NCBI GenBank assembly: GCA_009911365.1
Contig: QXXF01000017.1
Span: 18,963 to 82,962, forward strand
Length of the DNA: 64,000 nucleotides
Origin: Clostridiales bacterium
GTDB lineage: Bacteria; Bacillota; Clostridia; Peptostreptococcales; Anaerovoracaceae
Reading direction: 5' to 3'
Shown here: positions 9,133 to 16,694 of the stretch, one piece after another
Layout: each line of letters opens with the position of its first letter
How positions within the stretch are numbered: the first letter of the stretch is position 1
The notes under the pieces: generated by a model
Databases searched by the model: none
The model's input: only the letters and a program-made list of their open reading frames with translations
What the model was told of the DNA's origin: nothing
Translations under genes and position numbers: made by a program

Positions 9133-10326
9133 CTACTTCACTAGCAGCTTTTTGATGCCCTTTTCCAGCCCGTCCAAAGACAGCTCCAACATAGGAAACA
9201 CTTCTCCCACTGCCTGGATGGTCTGGGAACCATAGGTCCAATCCCATTCCGATTCGTTAATGGGATTGAGCCAAATCTGCTTTTTGTAACGGCGTTTGAA
9301 CTTTTTCAGCCAGTCGATGCCCAGCTCTTGGTTCCAAAGCCCAATGACAGAGTTTCCGCCCTTGCGGTACAGCTCTGATGGAGCCATGGCCGCGTCACCC
9401 ACTAAAATCACTTTGTACTCACTATCTAAATTGGAAAGCACCCAGTTAGTGTCCACCCAGTCGCCCCGCTTGCACAGTGGCGTATTGTACAGGTTGTCGT
9501 AGATGCAGTTATGGAAATAATACACCTGCAGGTCTTTGAAATGATTAGATTTGCGCAGAGCCTGAAACAGCCGGTTGCATAGTCTGCTGTAAGGCAGCAT
9601 GGAGCCGTCCGAGTCAATGAGCAACAGTACCTTTACCGTGTTCTTCCTTGGCTTGTCATAGACCAGCTTCAGCATCCCTGCGTTTTCGCAGGTTTCATCG
9701 ATGGTTTGATCAATATCCAACTCGGTCTTCGCCCCCTCCACTCTGGAGGAATACTGGCGCAGCTTGCGGAATGCCATCTGGAACTGGCGGATGTCCAAAA
9801 TGTTATCCTGCCGGAAATCTCGGAAATTCCGTTCCCCTGCGATCTGGACCGCAGATTTATGCCTGCCTTTTCCGCCCACCCGGATGCCTTGGCTGTTATA
9901 GCCGCCTCTTCCCATGGTGGAAGTGCCGCCAGTGCCGATCCAGTAACTGCCACCGTCATGTTTTTCCTTCTGTTCTTCAATCCGTTCGTAAAACATTTGC
10001 AGCAATTCGTCCAGCTCTCGATAAAAGTCTTCTCCATCGCCTTTATCGTTGATATCCCGCTCCCGTTCATCCTCGCTAAGCCACTTCCAAAACTGCTCTG
10101 GCAGGTCTTCAGGTGTCTGGACGTTTTTGAAATACTCGGCAAAGACCGCATCGAATTTATCAAAGTCTGATTCTGTTTTTATGAGAACACTGCGGCACAA
10201 GTAATAAAACCCTGTCAAGGAAGCGTTTGCCAGCCCTTTGTCTAAGGCTTCCACTAACACCATCCACTCGTTGATGGAAATTTCAAGGCCTCTGGCCCTG
10301 AGCAGGTAAAAGAATTCTAAAAACAC
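9133..10326 (-). CDS. CoxE-like von Willebrand factor A domain protein
   Basis: 397 residues of the CoxE/VWA_CoxE family, which works with the MoxR ATPase encoded 1 bp upstream. Such pairs act as chaperones for metal-cofactor insertion or complex remodelling. The metal-site motif is VLLLIDSDGSM, so the usual DxSxS reads DxDGS; a later VGDAAMAP segment supplies another MIDAS acid. A Gly-rich stretch (GGSYWIGTGGTSTMGRGG) lies at about 145-165. The ATG directly follows the MoxR stop, indicating coupled translation. The client is unknown because no molybdoenzyme or CO dehydrogenase genes are in view. Confidence 0.85.
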   Translation of the reverse strand: MFLEFFYLLRARGLEISINEWMVLVEALDKGLANASLTGFYYLCRSVLIKTESDFDKFDAVFAEYFKNVQTPEDLPEQFWKWLSEDERERDINDKGDGEDFYRELDELLQMFYERIEEQKEKHDGGSYWIGTGGTSTMGRGGYNSQGIRVGGKGRHKSAVQIAGERNFRDFRQDNILDIRQFQMAFRKLRQYSSRVEGAKTELDIDQTIDETCENAGMLKLVYDKPRKNTVKVLLLIDSDGSMLPYSRLCNRLFQALRKSNHFKDLQVYYFHNCIYDNLYNTPLCKRGDWVDTNWVLSNLDSEYKVILVGDAAMAPSELYRKGGNSVIGLWNQELGIDWLKKFKRRYKKQIWLNPINESEWDWTYGSQTIQAVGEVFPMLELSLDGLEKGIKKLLVK

Positions 10327-10327
10327 A

Positions 10328-11170
10328 TTACCACCTCTTCAGGGAGTATCCCTTTTCCTTGATCTCCTGCATCACATCGATATCCTGGTTCTTTTTCAGC
10401 AGAACGCCTACAAACGGGATCTCATCTTTGATTTTTTTGATGTTCACGCCGCTGATCATCAGCGCCTGGATCCAGTCCAAAAGTTCAGACGTGCTCGGTT
10501 TTTTCTGCAGCTCCTTCATGCCCCGGATCTCATAAAAGGCTTCCATGGCTTTTTCACACAGCTTTTTATCAATGTCGCCAAAGTGGACTTTGATAATTTC
10601 CTCCATCTTTTCTGCGTCCGGGAATTCGATATAGTGAAAAATGCAGCGGCGCAGGAACGCGTCTGGCAGTTCCTTCTCCGCATTGGAAGTGATGATCACG
10701 ATAGGCCTATGCTTTGTCTTGATGGTTTCCTTCGTCTCGTTGATGTAAAACTCCATTTTGTCCAGCTCCCATAAAAGATCATTTGGGAACTCCAGGTCCG
10801 CTTTGTCGATTTCATCGATCAACAGCACCACCTGTTTGTCAGATGAAAAGGCTTCACCCAGCTTGCCCAGCTTGATATACTGCTTGATATCGGACACGTC
10901 GCCTTCGCCAAACTGGCTGTCGTAAAGACGCTGTACCGTATCATACACATAGAGGCCTTCTTGCGCCTTTGTCGTAGATTTGATTCCCCATATGATCAGC
11001 TCCATGTCCAGAGAGTCTGCGATGGCTTCCGCCAGCATGGTTTTTCCCGTGCCTGGCTCCCCCTTGATCAACAACGGCTTTTCCAGTGCGATAGACACAT
11101 TGACTGCGTTCATCAATTCCTGAGTTACAACATACTTGTCGCTTCCTTTAAATACGTCTAATTTTTTCAT
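10328..11170 (-). CDS. MoxR-type AAA+ ATPase
   Basis: 280 residues with Walker A GEPGTGKT (about 36-43), Walker B VVLLIDEIDKAD, sensor-1 IITSNAEKELPDAFLRR and an arginine-finger region, as in the MoxR/RavA branch. MoxR proteins remodel partner proteins together with a VWA subunit, here the next gene. The start MKKLDVFKG is preceded by AAGGAG. No regulator or substrate operon is adjacent, so the pair stands alone with the lysO genes upstream on the same strand. Confidence 0.92.
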   Translation of the reverse strand: MKKLDVFKGSDKYVVTQELMNAVNVSIALEKPLLIKGEPGTGKTMLAEAIADSLDMELIIWGIKSTTKAQEGLYVYDTVQRLYDSQFGEGDVSDIKQYIKLGKLGEAFSSDKQVVLLIDEIDKADLEFPNDLLWELDKMEFYINETKETIKTKHRPIVIITSNAEKELPDAFLRRCIFHYIEFPDAEKMEEIIKVHFGDIDKKLCEKAMEAFYEIRGMKELQKKPSTSELLDWIQALMISGVNIKKIKDEIPFVGVLLKKNQDIDVMQEIKEKGYSLKRW

Positions 11171-11203
11171 TGATTCTTATTCTCCTTCTTTATCCAACCT
11201 GGC

Positions 11204-11800
11204 TCATACGCCGGCTATCAATCCAACTGTGATGGGCACGGCTGCGCTCAACACCACGCCTGAAATAAATGAATATACCGCCACGTCTCCCCTAGTGGCC
11301 TTTTCCACCACTGGCAGACACACATCCATAGATGCGGCCCCTGGGAGACTGATGGTTTCAATATATCCGACCTTTTTTGCGATAATAGGGATCAACAGGA
11401 TCCCAAAAAGCTCTCGCATCACATTATGCATGAAAGAAACCGCACTCACGGAAGTTGAATATTCCGCCAGCATAACAGGTGCCAAACTGTACCACCCAAA
11501 CCCAGAACCCACTGCCAGCGCATCCCGCAATCCCAGGGAAGGTAGGATCAAACCCGCTGCGATCGAACCCGCATAAGTGCCGATCATAATGGCAAATGGA
11601 AATACCAGGACCCGCCAGCCTGATTTTTTGAAATGTTCTACTACCGTTCCTTCCATCCCAATATCCAAGCCTACGAAAAAAAGCAACACGCAAAGCCCCA
11701 CTACAAGCAGGTTTCCCGAAATATCAATAAACCATCCAGGCAAAATAAAATAACCTGCCAGCATGCCGCATGCCACGGAAATCACGATTGCCTTAGTCAT
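11204..11800 (-). CDS. LysO-family exporter, C-terminal piece
   Basis: 198 residues and about six membrane helices, matching the C-terminal two thirds of LysO/YbjE (DUF340), an L-lysine exporter in E. coli. Typical family segments are FFVGLDIGMEG at the front and the GSGFGWYSLAPVML core. The ATG overlaps the upstream N-terminal piece by 8 bp. Since LysO is a single protein of about 300 residues in proteobacteria, this is a two-gene version. Split versions are known in Firmicutes, so I regard it as natural rather than broken. Confidence 0.82.
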   Translation of the reverse strand: MTKAIVISVACGMLAGYFILPGWFIDISGNLLVVGLCVLLFFVGLDIGMEGTVVEHFKKSGWRVLVFPFAIMIGTYAGSIAAGLILPSLGLRDALAVGSGFGWYSLAPVMLAEYSTSVSAVSFMHNVMRELFGILLIPIIAKKVGYIETISLPGAASMDVCLPVVEKATRGDVAVYSFISGVVLSAAVPITVGLIAGV

Positions 11801-12095
11801 CTGTCTTCATTCCCTCCTTGTTAAAACCCAGCAGCTTCCGTGCCAGAAACACCGCTCCTACGCTGCCTGCCAGAACAAAAATGGTAATCACCAAGGCCGT
11901 GATCCCAATAGAAGACAAAGATGCCACAATGCTTTTGTCCGCTCCGATCCGGCTTCCCATGATGAACACCAACAAAATGATGGCCACCAGTTGGACCTTG
12001 CCTGTCCAACTAAAATTTTTTTCTGAATTCCGCAGTTTGCTCCCTACCAGGCAGCCTACAAGCGTGATCGCCAGATACAATGCCAGAACTCCCAT
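11793..12095 (-). CDS. LysO-family exporter, N-terminal piece
   Basis: About 100 residues with three membrane helices, including LVGCLVGSKLR and a MGSRIGADKSIV segment typical of the LysO N-terminal domain. I choose the ATG at 12095 (MGVLALYLAITL) because the GAAGGAGG ribosome-binding site sits inside the longer TTG-started frame, 11 bases before this ATG. It overlaps the second piece by 8 bp. Probable function, by family: lysine or related cationic amino-acid export. Confidence 0.8.
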   Translation of the reverse strand: MGVLALYLAITLVGCLVGSKLRNSEKNFSWTGKVQLVAIILLVFIMGSRIGADKSIVASLSSIGITALVITIFVLAGSVGAVFLARKLLGFNKEGMKTDD

Positions 12096-12246
12096 AGAAA
12101 TCACATCCTCCTTCAATACAGTTCACGATACTGCGGCCTTCCTCTTGAAAGCCAAATCCCTAGCTGCAATTCAATGAACGCTTCCTTGCGGCAACGCCGT
12201 ATCAATGTCAGCGTTCATTATACCATTTCCCGCCGCTTCTTGTTAA
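12096..12246 (-). promoter_or_regulatory. lysO promoter and ~115-nt structured leader
   Basis: On the minus strand TTAACA (12241-12246), an 18-bp spacer and TATAAT (12217-12222) form a promoter. The leader begins with a GAACGCT/AGCGTTC stem enclosing a CGGC-GTT-GCCG hairpin. It does not match the lysine riboswitch consensus that I know. Confidence 0.6.
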
Positions 12247-12317
12247 GCCCTTTTCTCCTTTTCTTTTGTATACATTCGGAAATAAATGTAAAAAAGTCCA
12301 TCAAAGTATACCTTTGC

Positions 12318-12343
12318 GAACTCCAGTGAAACACTGGTAGTTC
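12318..12343 (+). other. Hairpin upstream of the c-di-GMP riboswitch region
   Basis: GAACTCCAGTG, loop AAA and CACTGG-T-AGTTC form an 11-bp stem with one bulge. No T-run follows. It would lie in the 5' leader of the surface-protein transcript if transcription starts upstream of it; I could not place that promoter with confidence. Confidence 0.5.
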
Positions 12344-12404
12344 TAGAGAAAACGCAGAATATGAAAGAAGGCACAACAAACTGTTAAAGGAGGCGCATAC
12401 TCTC

Positions 12405-12527
12405 ATGGAACGAGAACAAATGCAGAAGAAAACTCCGCCAGGCAAGTCTGCCCTGTTGCCACAGCCATTGGGACAGCAGGGCGTATCTCGCAAAAAAAGC
12501 GGGCAACGTACGATGGCGAACCATTAG
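12405..12527 (+). CDS. Small ORF (40 aa) ahead of the c-di-GMP aptamers
   Basis: An ATG at 12405 lies 11 bases after a strong AAAGGAGG (12387-12394) and opens a 40-codon frame beginning MEREQMQKKTPPGK and ending RTMANH. The product is basic and lacks a signal peptide or membrane helix; I recognise no family. Its last codons overlap the 5' strand of the predicted P1 helix of the first aptamer (GATGG, 12512-12516), and its stop codon falls at the start of the aptamer core. It could be a leader peptide whose translation affects aptamer folding, or a chance ORF with a good Shine-Dalgarno. Confidence 0.45.
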   Translation: MEREQMQKKTPPGKSALLPQPLGQQGVSRKKSGQRTMANH

Positions 12528-12614
12528 ACCAACTATTGGAACCGATAGGACGCAAAGCATGAGGGCTAAAGCATAAAAACACCAAGCCAGCCCAACTGCC
12601 GGATTCTCCCCATC
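12512..12614 (+). ncRNA. Cyclic-di-GMP-I (GEMM) riboswitch, first copy
   Basis: Contains the invariant GGACGCAAAGC (12548-12558), then GAGGGCTAAAGC and CCAGCCCAACTGCCGG as in class I c-di-GMP aptamers. The P2 hairpin is CTATTG-GAAC-CGATAG, whose loop is not the canonical GNRA. P1 is closed by GATGG (12512-12516) pairing with CCATC (12610-12614). Confidence 0.85.
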
Positions 12615-12637
12615 CGAATAACGCGGGAAAGAAATAT

Positions 12638-12727
12638 GTTTAGCAAACCGCTGGAAACAACGGGACGCAAAGCAAGGGGGCTAAGGCGTAAAACGCGCTA
12701 AGCCAGCCCGGCTGCCGGATCCTTTGC
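12638..12727 (+). ncRNA. Cyclic-di-GMP-I (GEMM) riboswitch, second copy
   Basis: A near-consensus aptamer: GCAAACC (12643-12649), CCGCTG-GAAA-CAACGG with a GNRA tetraloop, GGGACGCAAAGC (12662-12673), GGGGGCTAAGG and CCAGCCCGGCTGCCGG. It ends about 30 bases before the start codon of the surface protein, so it is placed to control that gene. Confidence 0.93.
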
Positions 12728-12745
12728 ATCTGAACCAACGCAAAG
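12722..12745 (+). promoter_or_regulatory. Possible expression platform of the second c-di-GMP riboswitch
   Basis: CTTTGC (12722-12727) can pair with GCAAAG (12740-12745) just before the AAAGGAAG Shine-Dalgarno (12746-12753). TTTGC could instead pair with GCAAA at 12643-12647 in the aptamer. The two pairings exclude each other. There is no U-run, so control would be at translation rather than termination. This is inference from base pairing. Confidence 0.5.
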
Positions 12746-12759
12746 AAAGGAAGATAGCT

Positions 12760-15666
12760 ATGAAAACAAAAAAACGTTTAGGCAAGAGAGGGTTCGCCCT
12801 AATTCTTGCTCTGCTTTTGGCATTTAGTCCCTCAGCTGTATTCGCAGTAGACACAGGGAACGCTGAAAGCGAAACACAAACAGCACAGCTGTCGCAGGAT
12901 CACCCTTCGACAGAACCGGCAACAGAACCTGCTAAACAAACCGTGGCAACAAACCCGGCTGAGCCGTCAACAGAGGCAGCAAAACAGACAGAAGCCACAC
13001 AACCGGCTGCGCCATCAACAGAAGCCACGGAATCCACAAAGGCAACAGAACCATCTGAGGCAGCAGAAGTCGCCAAGGAGTCAACAGAGCAGAAAGCAGA
13101 ATCAACGGAAGTTCCTGCTTCTAATAACTCTACTGACCCTTCCACGCCAAAGCAGGACGAGACGTTCTCTCTCCATTTTGATGTGGAAAATCCTGCTCAG
13201 GGAGCCATTCAGGTGGGCGGAAAGACCATTGACGCATCTGCCTATCATGGCACAGTGAAAAAAGGTGAGGCTTTCACTTTCAAAGTCACCCCTTCCCAGG
13301 GCTGGGAAGCAAAAGTGAGCGGAACCGCCATCCAGCAGTTAAGCGATCATACATATATCATTGAGAGCGTGTCCAAAAACACTGCTATCCATGTGACATA
13401 TGTGAAAGTCAGAAATGCCGAGAACACTGCAAGCGTAACAAAGGATGAAGCAAAAGCTGAAACAGAAAAGGCCGAAACTCCACCGAGTGAAGCGCCTGCA
13501 CAGCCAGAGGAAGTCACTGTCAGTGAAGCTACTGATACCGAACAGGCAGTTCCAGCTGAGATGCCTCCGATCTTGAAGAGCCCAGCTAGGGTCATGCAGG
13601 AACGGGCATCAGAAGTCTTCGCAACTGATCAAGGTACCATTTTTGGTGATGGTATTAAGATTATTACTAATCCACAGCCTCCTACCTCCTATATGAATGG
13701 AAACTTAACAAATTATGGTGGCTCCATGTCTAAAGAAGTTGGCGACAGTGGTTTTTATCGCCGCTGCCCAGTCAACCAAATTACTGGGGTAACCTGTGGG
13801 CATTTACTGGCAAAGTATATACCAGACGTCTATCGGGGTTTTAAAGTTGTGTCAAGCACTCCAGGAGTTATTGGTGAAGTCTCATATGCGATCGCCAATT
13901 GGCCTTCGTATGGCCCTTGCTTGCAAATGAACTTTAAAGCATTAAAGCCAGGCAAGACTACGGTAACATTATCGTATTATGTTCAATTCAATGTTGCTTA
14001 TGAAAGGGGCAATTGTGGTACCTGTGGTACGCCTACCATAATTCCAAGTAATTACAATTGGTACAAATACACCGATACATTCACAGTAACCGTAAATCCA
14101 AGCCAAGAACAAACCTACACAGTAACCTATAAAGACGGCGCAGACGGCGCGGTCTTTGGCGATGTGTCTTATGGAAACCAACCAAAAGGTTCGCCAACTC
14201 CAAAATATAATAATGGAGTGGATCCTACTCGTAAAGGTTATATTTTCGCAGGCTGGGCTCCCGCAATAGCGTCCACTGTAACAGAAGATGTGACTTATAC
14301 GGCTACTTGGCAGAAAAAAGAGGAACCTAAAACTTACATAGTAACCTACACAGATGGTGTACCTGGTGAGATCGTCTTCCCTGATCAAGGCTACGAAGTC
14401 GAAGCAGGTGGCAAGACACCAGCATTTAAAGGCACTCCTATGCGCAAAGGTTTTGACTTCATGGGATGGGCTCCTGCGATAGCGTCCACCGTAACAGAAG
14501 ATGTGACTTATATTGCTACTTGGCAGAAAAAAGAAACTTACACAGTAACTTATAAAGACGGCGTGGACGGTGAAGTCTTTGGCGATGAATCCCACGGAAG
14601 GTTAGAGAAAGGTGCAGATACACCAAAGTTCAATAATGGAACTGACCCTACCCGTAAAGGCTATACTTTCAAAGGCTGGGATCCTGTCTGGAGCGCAACA
14701 GTGACCGGCAATGTAACTTACACTGCGGTTTGGGAAGAAAACGAAAAGCCAACAGACCCGACAGATCCAACTGGTCCAACAGATCCGACCGACCCAACGG
14801 GTCCGACTGACCCAACAGATCCAACAGATCCGACCGACCCAACAGATCCGACTGGTCCAACTGACCCAACTGATCCGACTGGCCCAACTGACCCAACGGA
14901 TCCGACTGACCCAACTGATCCGACTGATCCAACTGATCCGACTGACCCAGGAACCGAGCCAACTGATCCTACCGGCCCAACGCTGCCGATCACTCCAATC
15001 ACTCCAATTGGCCCGAGTGATCCGACAACACCACCGGCCACCCCAACGGCTCCAACAGATCCTGTGGGACCGAACGCTAGAACCACAGCGACTCAGAACT
15101 TGCCGACAACCACGCCAGCGGCAATACCAGCAGTAGCAGCACTGACGACTCCAGCAGCAGCACCTGCAGCTCCAGTAGCCCCAGCAGTGGCGCCTACTGC
15201 GCCGACAGCACCTGTAACGACCGCCCTAGCGGACGATGAGGTGCCTCTGGCCGCACCGGAATCTGATGAACAGGAACTGGAAAGCCTGGAGGACGATCAA
15301 GTACCCCTAGCGAACAAACTTCCTGCCCAATGGGCATTGCTGAACTTGATCCTTGCGATCGTCACAGTGCTTATCAGCGCAGTGCTTCTAATTGGCTACT
15401 ACACTAGAAAAAAGCAAGCGGAAAACGATAACGACGAAGAAACCCAAATCAAGAAAAAGGGAACTATCAGAGTTTTAAGCGTTCTCCCTGCTCTCGCGGG
15501 AATCATTCTATTCCTGCTCACAGAGGACATCACTACTCCGATGGCCTTCACTGACAAATGGACCATTTGGATGGCTGTGATCACAGTGCTCAATGTGATC
15601 GTAGCGTTCTTCTCTAAAAAGAAAGAGCAAGATGAAGATGACAACCAAAACTATGGAATGGCGTAA
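12760..15666 (+). CDS. Large repeat-rich surface protein under c-di-GMP riboswitch control
   Basis: 968 residues from the ATG at 12760, chosen for its AAAGGAAG site; a TTG 36 bp earlier lies in the riboswitch tail. A signal peptide (about 1-31, ending SAVFA) leads into a Thr/Glu/Ala/Pro-rich stalk (to about 125). A beta region follows, then a unique Cys-containing domain (about 290-450). Next come three Listeria-Bacteroides/InlB B-type repeats, each ending in a GW...VTYTATW pattern, and a (PTDPTGPTDPT)n stalk of about 70 residues. Three membrane helices form the C terminus, with charged loops and no LPxTG. It is probably an adhesin or stalked envelope protein held by its membrane anchor. A terminator follows, so the gene is monocistronic behind two c-di-GMP aptamers. 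Confidence 0.85.
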   Translation: MKTKKRLGKRGFALILALLLAFSPSAVFAVDTGNAESETQTAQLSQDHPSTEPATEPAKQTVATNPAEPSTEAAKQTEATQPAAPSTEATESTKATEPSEAAEVAKESTEQKAESTEVPASNNSTDPSTPKQDETFSLHFDVENPAQGAIQVGGKTIDASAYHGTVKKGEAFTFKVTPSQGWEAKVSGTAIQQLSDHTYIIESVSKNTAIHVTYVKVRNAENTASVTKDEAKAETEKAETPPSEAPAQPEEVTVSEATDTEQAVPAEMPPILKSPARVMQERASEVFATDQGTIFGDGIKIITNPQPPTSYMNGNLTNYGGSMSKEVGDSGFYRRCPVNQITGVTCGHLLAKYIPDVYRGFKVVSSTPGVIGEVSYAIANWPSYGPCLQMNFKALKPGKTTVTLSYYVQFNVAYERGNCGTCGTPTIIPSNYNWYKYTDTFTVTVNPSQEQTYTVTYKDGADGAVFGDVSYGNQPKGSPTPKYNNGVDPTRKGYIFAGWAPAIASTVTEDVTYTATWQKKEEPKTYIVTYTDGVPGEIVFPDQGYEVEAGGKTPAFKGTPMRKGFDFMGWAPAIASTVTEDVTYIATWQKKETYTVTYKDGVDGEVFGDESHGRLEKGADTPKFNNGTDPTRKGYTFKGWDPVWSATVTGNVTYTAVWEENEKPTDPTDPTGPTDPTDPTGPTDPTDPTDPTDPTDPTGPTDPTDPTGPTDPTDPTDPTDPTDPTDPTDPGTEPTDPTGPTLPITPITPIGPSDPTTPPATPTAPTDPVGPNARTTATQNLPTTTPAAIPAVAALTTPAAAPAAPVAPAVAPTAPTAPVTTALADDEVPLAAPESDEQELESLEDDQVPLANKLPAQWALLNLILAIVTVLISAVLLIGYYTRKKQAENDNDEETQIKKKGTIRVLSVLPALAGIILFLLTEDITTPMAFTDKWTIWMAVITVLNVIVAFFSKKKEQDEDDNQNYGMA
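14749..14950 (+). repeat. In-gene tandem repeat encoding Pro-Thr-Asp/Pro-Thr-Gly stalk
   Basis: About 200 bp built from 9-bp units (CCAACTGAT/CCGACAGAC variants) that encode PTD and PTG triplets. Codons vary (CCA/CCG, ACA/ACT/ACC/ACG), so the DNA repeat is imperfect. Such stretches can change length by slippage or recombination. Confidence 0.85.
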
Positions 15667-15682
15667 AAAATAAAATTTATTT

Positions 15683-15717
15683 CTGCCAGCAGATTTTGTC
15701 TGCTGGCAGTTTTTTTG
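15683..15717 (+). terminator. Terminator of the surface-protein gene
   Basis: CTGCCAGCAGA (15683-15693) pairs with TCTGCTGGCAG (15699-15709) around a 5-base loop, followed by eight T. Confidence 0.95.
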
Positions 15718-15988
15718 CTTACAACAAAAGAACAAATTCGGCCTGATCGTCTCTTTTTCAGCAGTGGGCTTTGTTGATATTGCGGGAATATTACAAGCGA
15801 TATTGCCTGCACAATAAAAAACTAACCGCCAATCGCACAGAATTATAGTTGCTTTTAATTAGAGCCGCTAACCCTTTTCAAGGGGTTTACCTTGTCTTAT
15901 CTTTTTATTATATGCGAAGATTTCCAATTACTACTCCCAAACTCCACAAAAATATAGTATAATTTCCAATAGATGGAGGCATGCATTT

Positions 15989-16690
15989 ATGGATTACGTA
16001 ACATTTCAAGACGTTTGCAAATATTATCACATGGGTGATCAGACGATCGCCGCTTCCGATCATGTGACATTTCAAATCAAACAAGGCGAATTCTGTATCA
16101 TTGTGGGCCCCAGCGGAGCGGGAAAAACCACGGTCCTCAACATTTTAGGAGGCATGGATTCCTGCGATGAGGGTCTTGTTTCTTTAGACGGGCGCAGAGT
16201 CAGTGACATGAACGAAAAACAGCTGACCGATTACCGCCGCCACGATGTGGGTTTTGTGTTCCAGTTTTACAATCTGGTACAAAATCTGACTGCCTTGGAA
16301 AACGTGGAGCTTGCTTCCGAGATCTGCCGGGAGCCGCTCGACCCTGCGGCTGTGATGGATTCCGTGGGCCTGTCGGCCAGGAAAGACAATTTTCCTGCCC
16401 AGCTTTCCGGCGGCGAACAGCAGCGGGTAGCCATCGCTAGAGCTTTGGCGAAAAATCCGAAGATTCTTCTCTGTGACGAGCCTACGGGAGCTTTGGATTA
16501 CAACACTGGAAAAACCATTTTAAAGCTGCTCCAGAACTGCTGCCGCAACATGGAAAAAACCGTCATTGTCGTGACCCACAACTTGGCCCTGACCCCCATG
16601 GCGGACCGAGTCATCCATATCCATAGCGGCAGCGTGGCTTCCATCGAAGAAAACCGCAGCCCTCTTCCAGTAGCCCAGATCGAATGGTGA
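15989..16690 (+). CDS. ABC transporter ATP-binding protein (MacB/LolD type)
   Basis: 233 residues with Walker A GPSGAGKT (about 42-49), Q-loop FVFQFYNL, signature [15 protein letters not shown] and Walker [13 protein letters not shown], followed by the switch histidine in VTHN. The DEPTGALD form is typical of ATPases that drive FtsX/MacB-type permeases, and the next gene, 4 bp on, is one. The start has a GGAGG-like site (GATGGAGGCATG). TATAAT at 15958-15963 is a likely -10 element, but I see no good -35. Confidence 0.95.
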   Translation: MDYVTFQDVCKYYHMGDQTIAASDHVTFQIKQGEFCIIVGPSGAGKTTVLNILGGMDSCDEGLVSLDGRRVSDMNEKQLTDYRRHDVGFVFQFYNLVQNLTALENVELASEICREPLDPAAVMDSVGLSARKDNFPAQLSGGEQQRVAIARALAKNPKILLCDEPTGALDYNTGKTILKLLQNCCRNMEKTVIVVTHNLALTPMADRVIHIHSGSVASIEENRSPLPVAQIEW

Positions 16691-16694
16691 GTCC

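Noticed and set aside
12096-12246. lysO leader considered as a lysine (L-box) riboswitch
   Set aside because: The conserved L-box core motifs are missing and the leader is too short.
14749-14950. Tandem repeat considered as a CRISPR array
   Set aside because: 9-bp in-frame units inside a gene, without spacers; it encodes a Pro/Thr/Asp stalk.
14669-15086. Minus-strand ORFs rich in GSVGSV and QSDQLG
   Set aside because: Shadows of the PTDPT-encoding repeat on the opposite strand.
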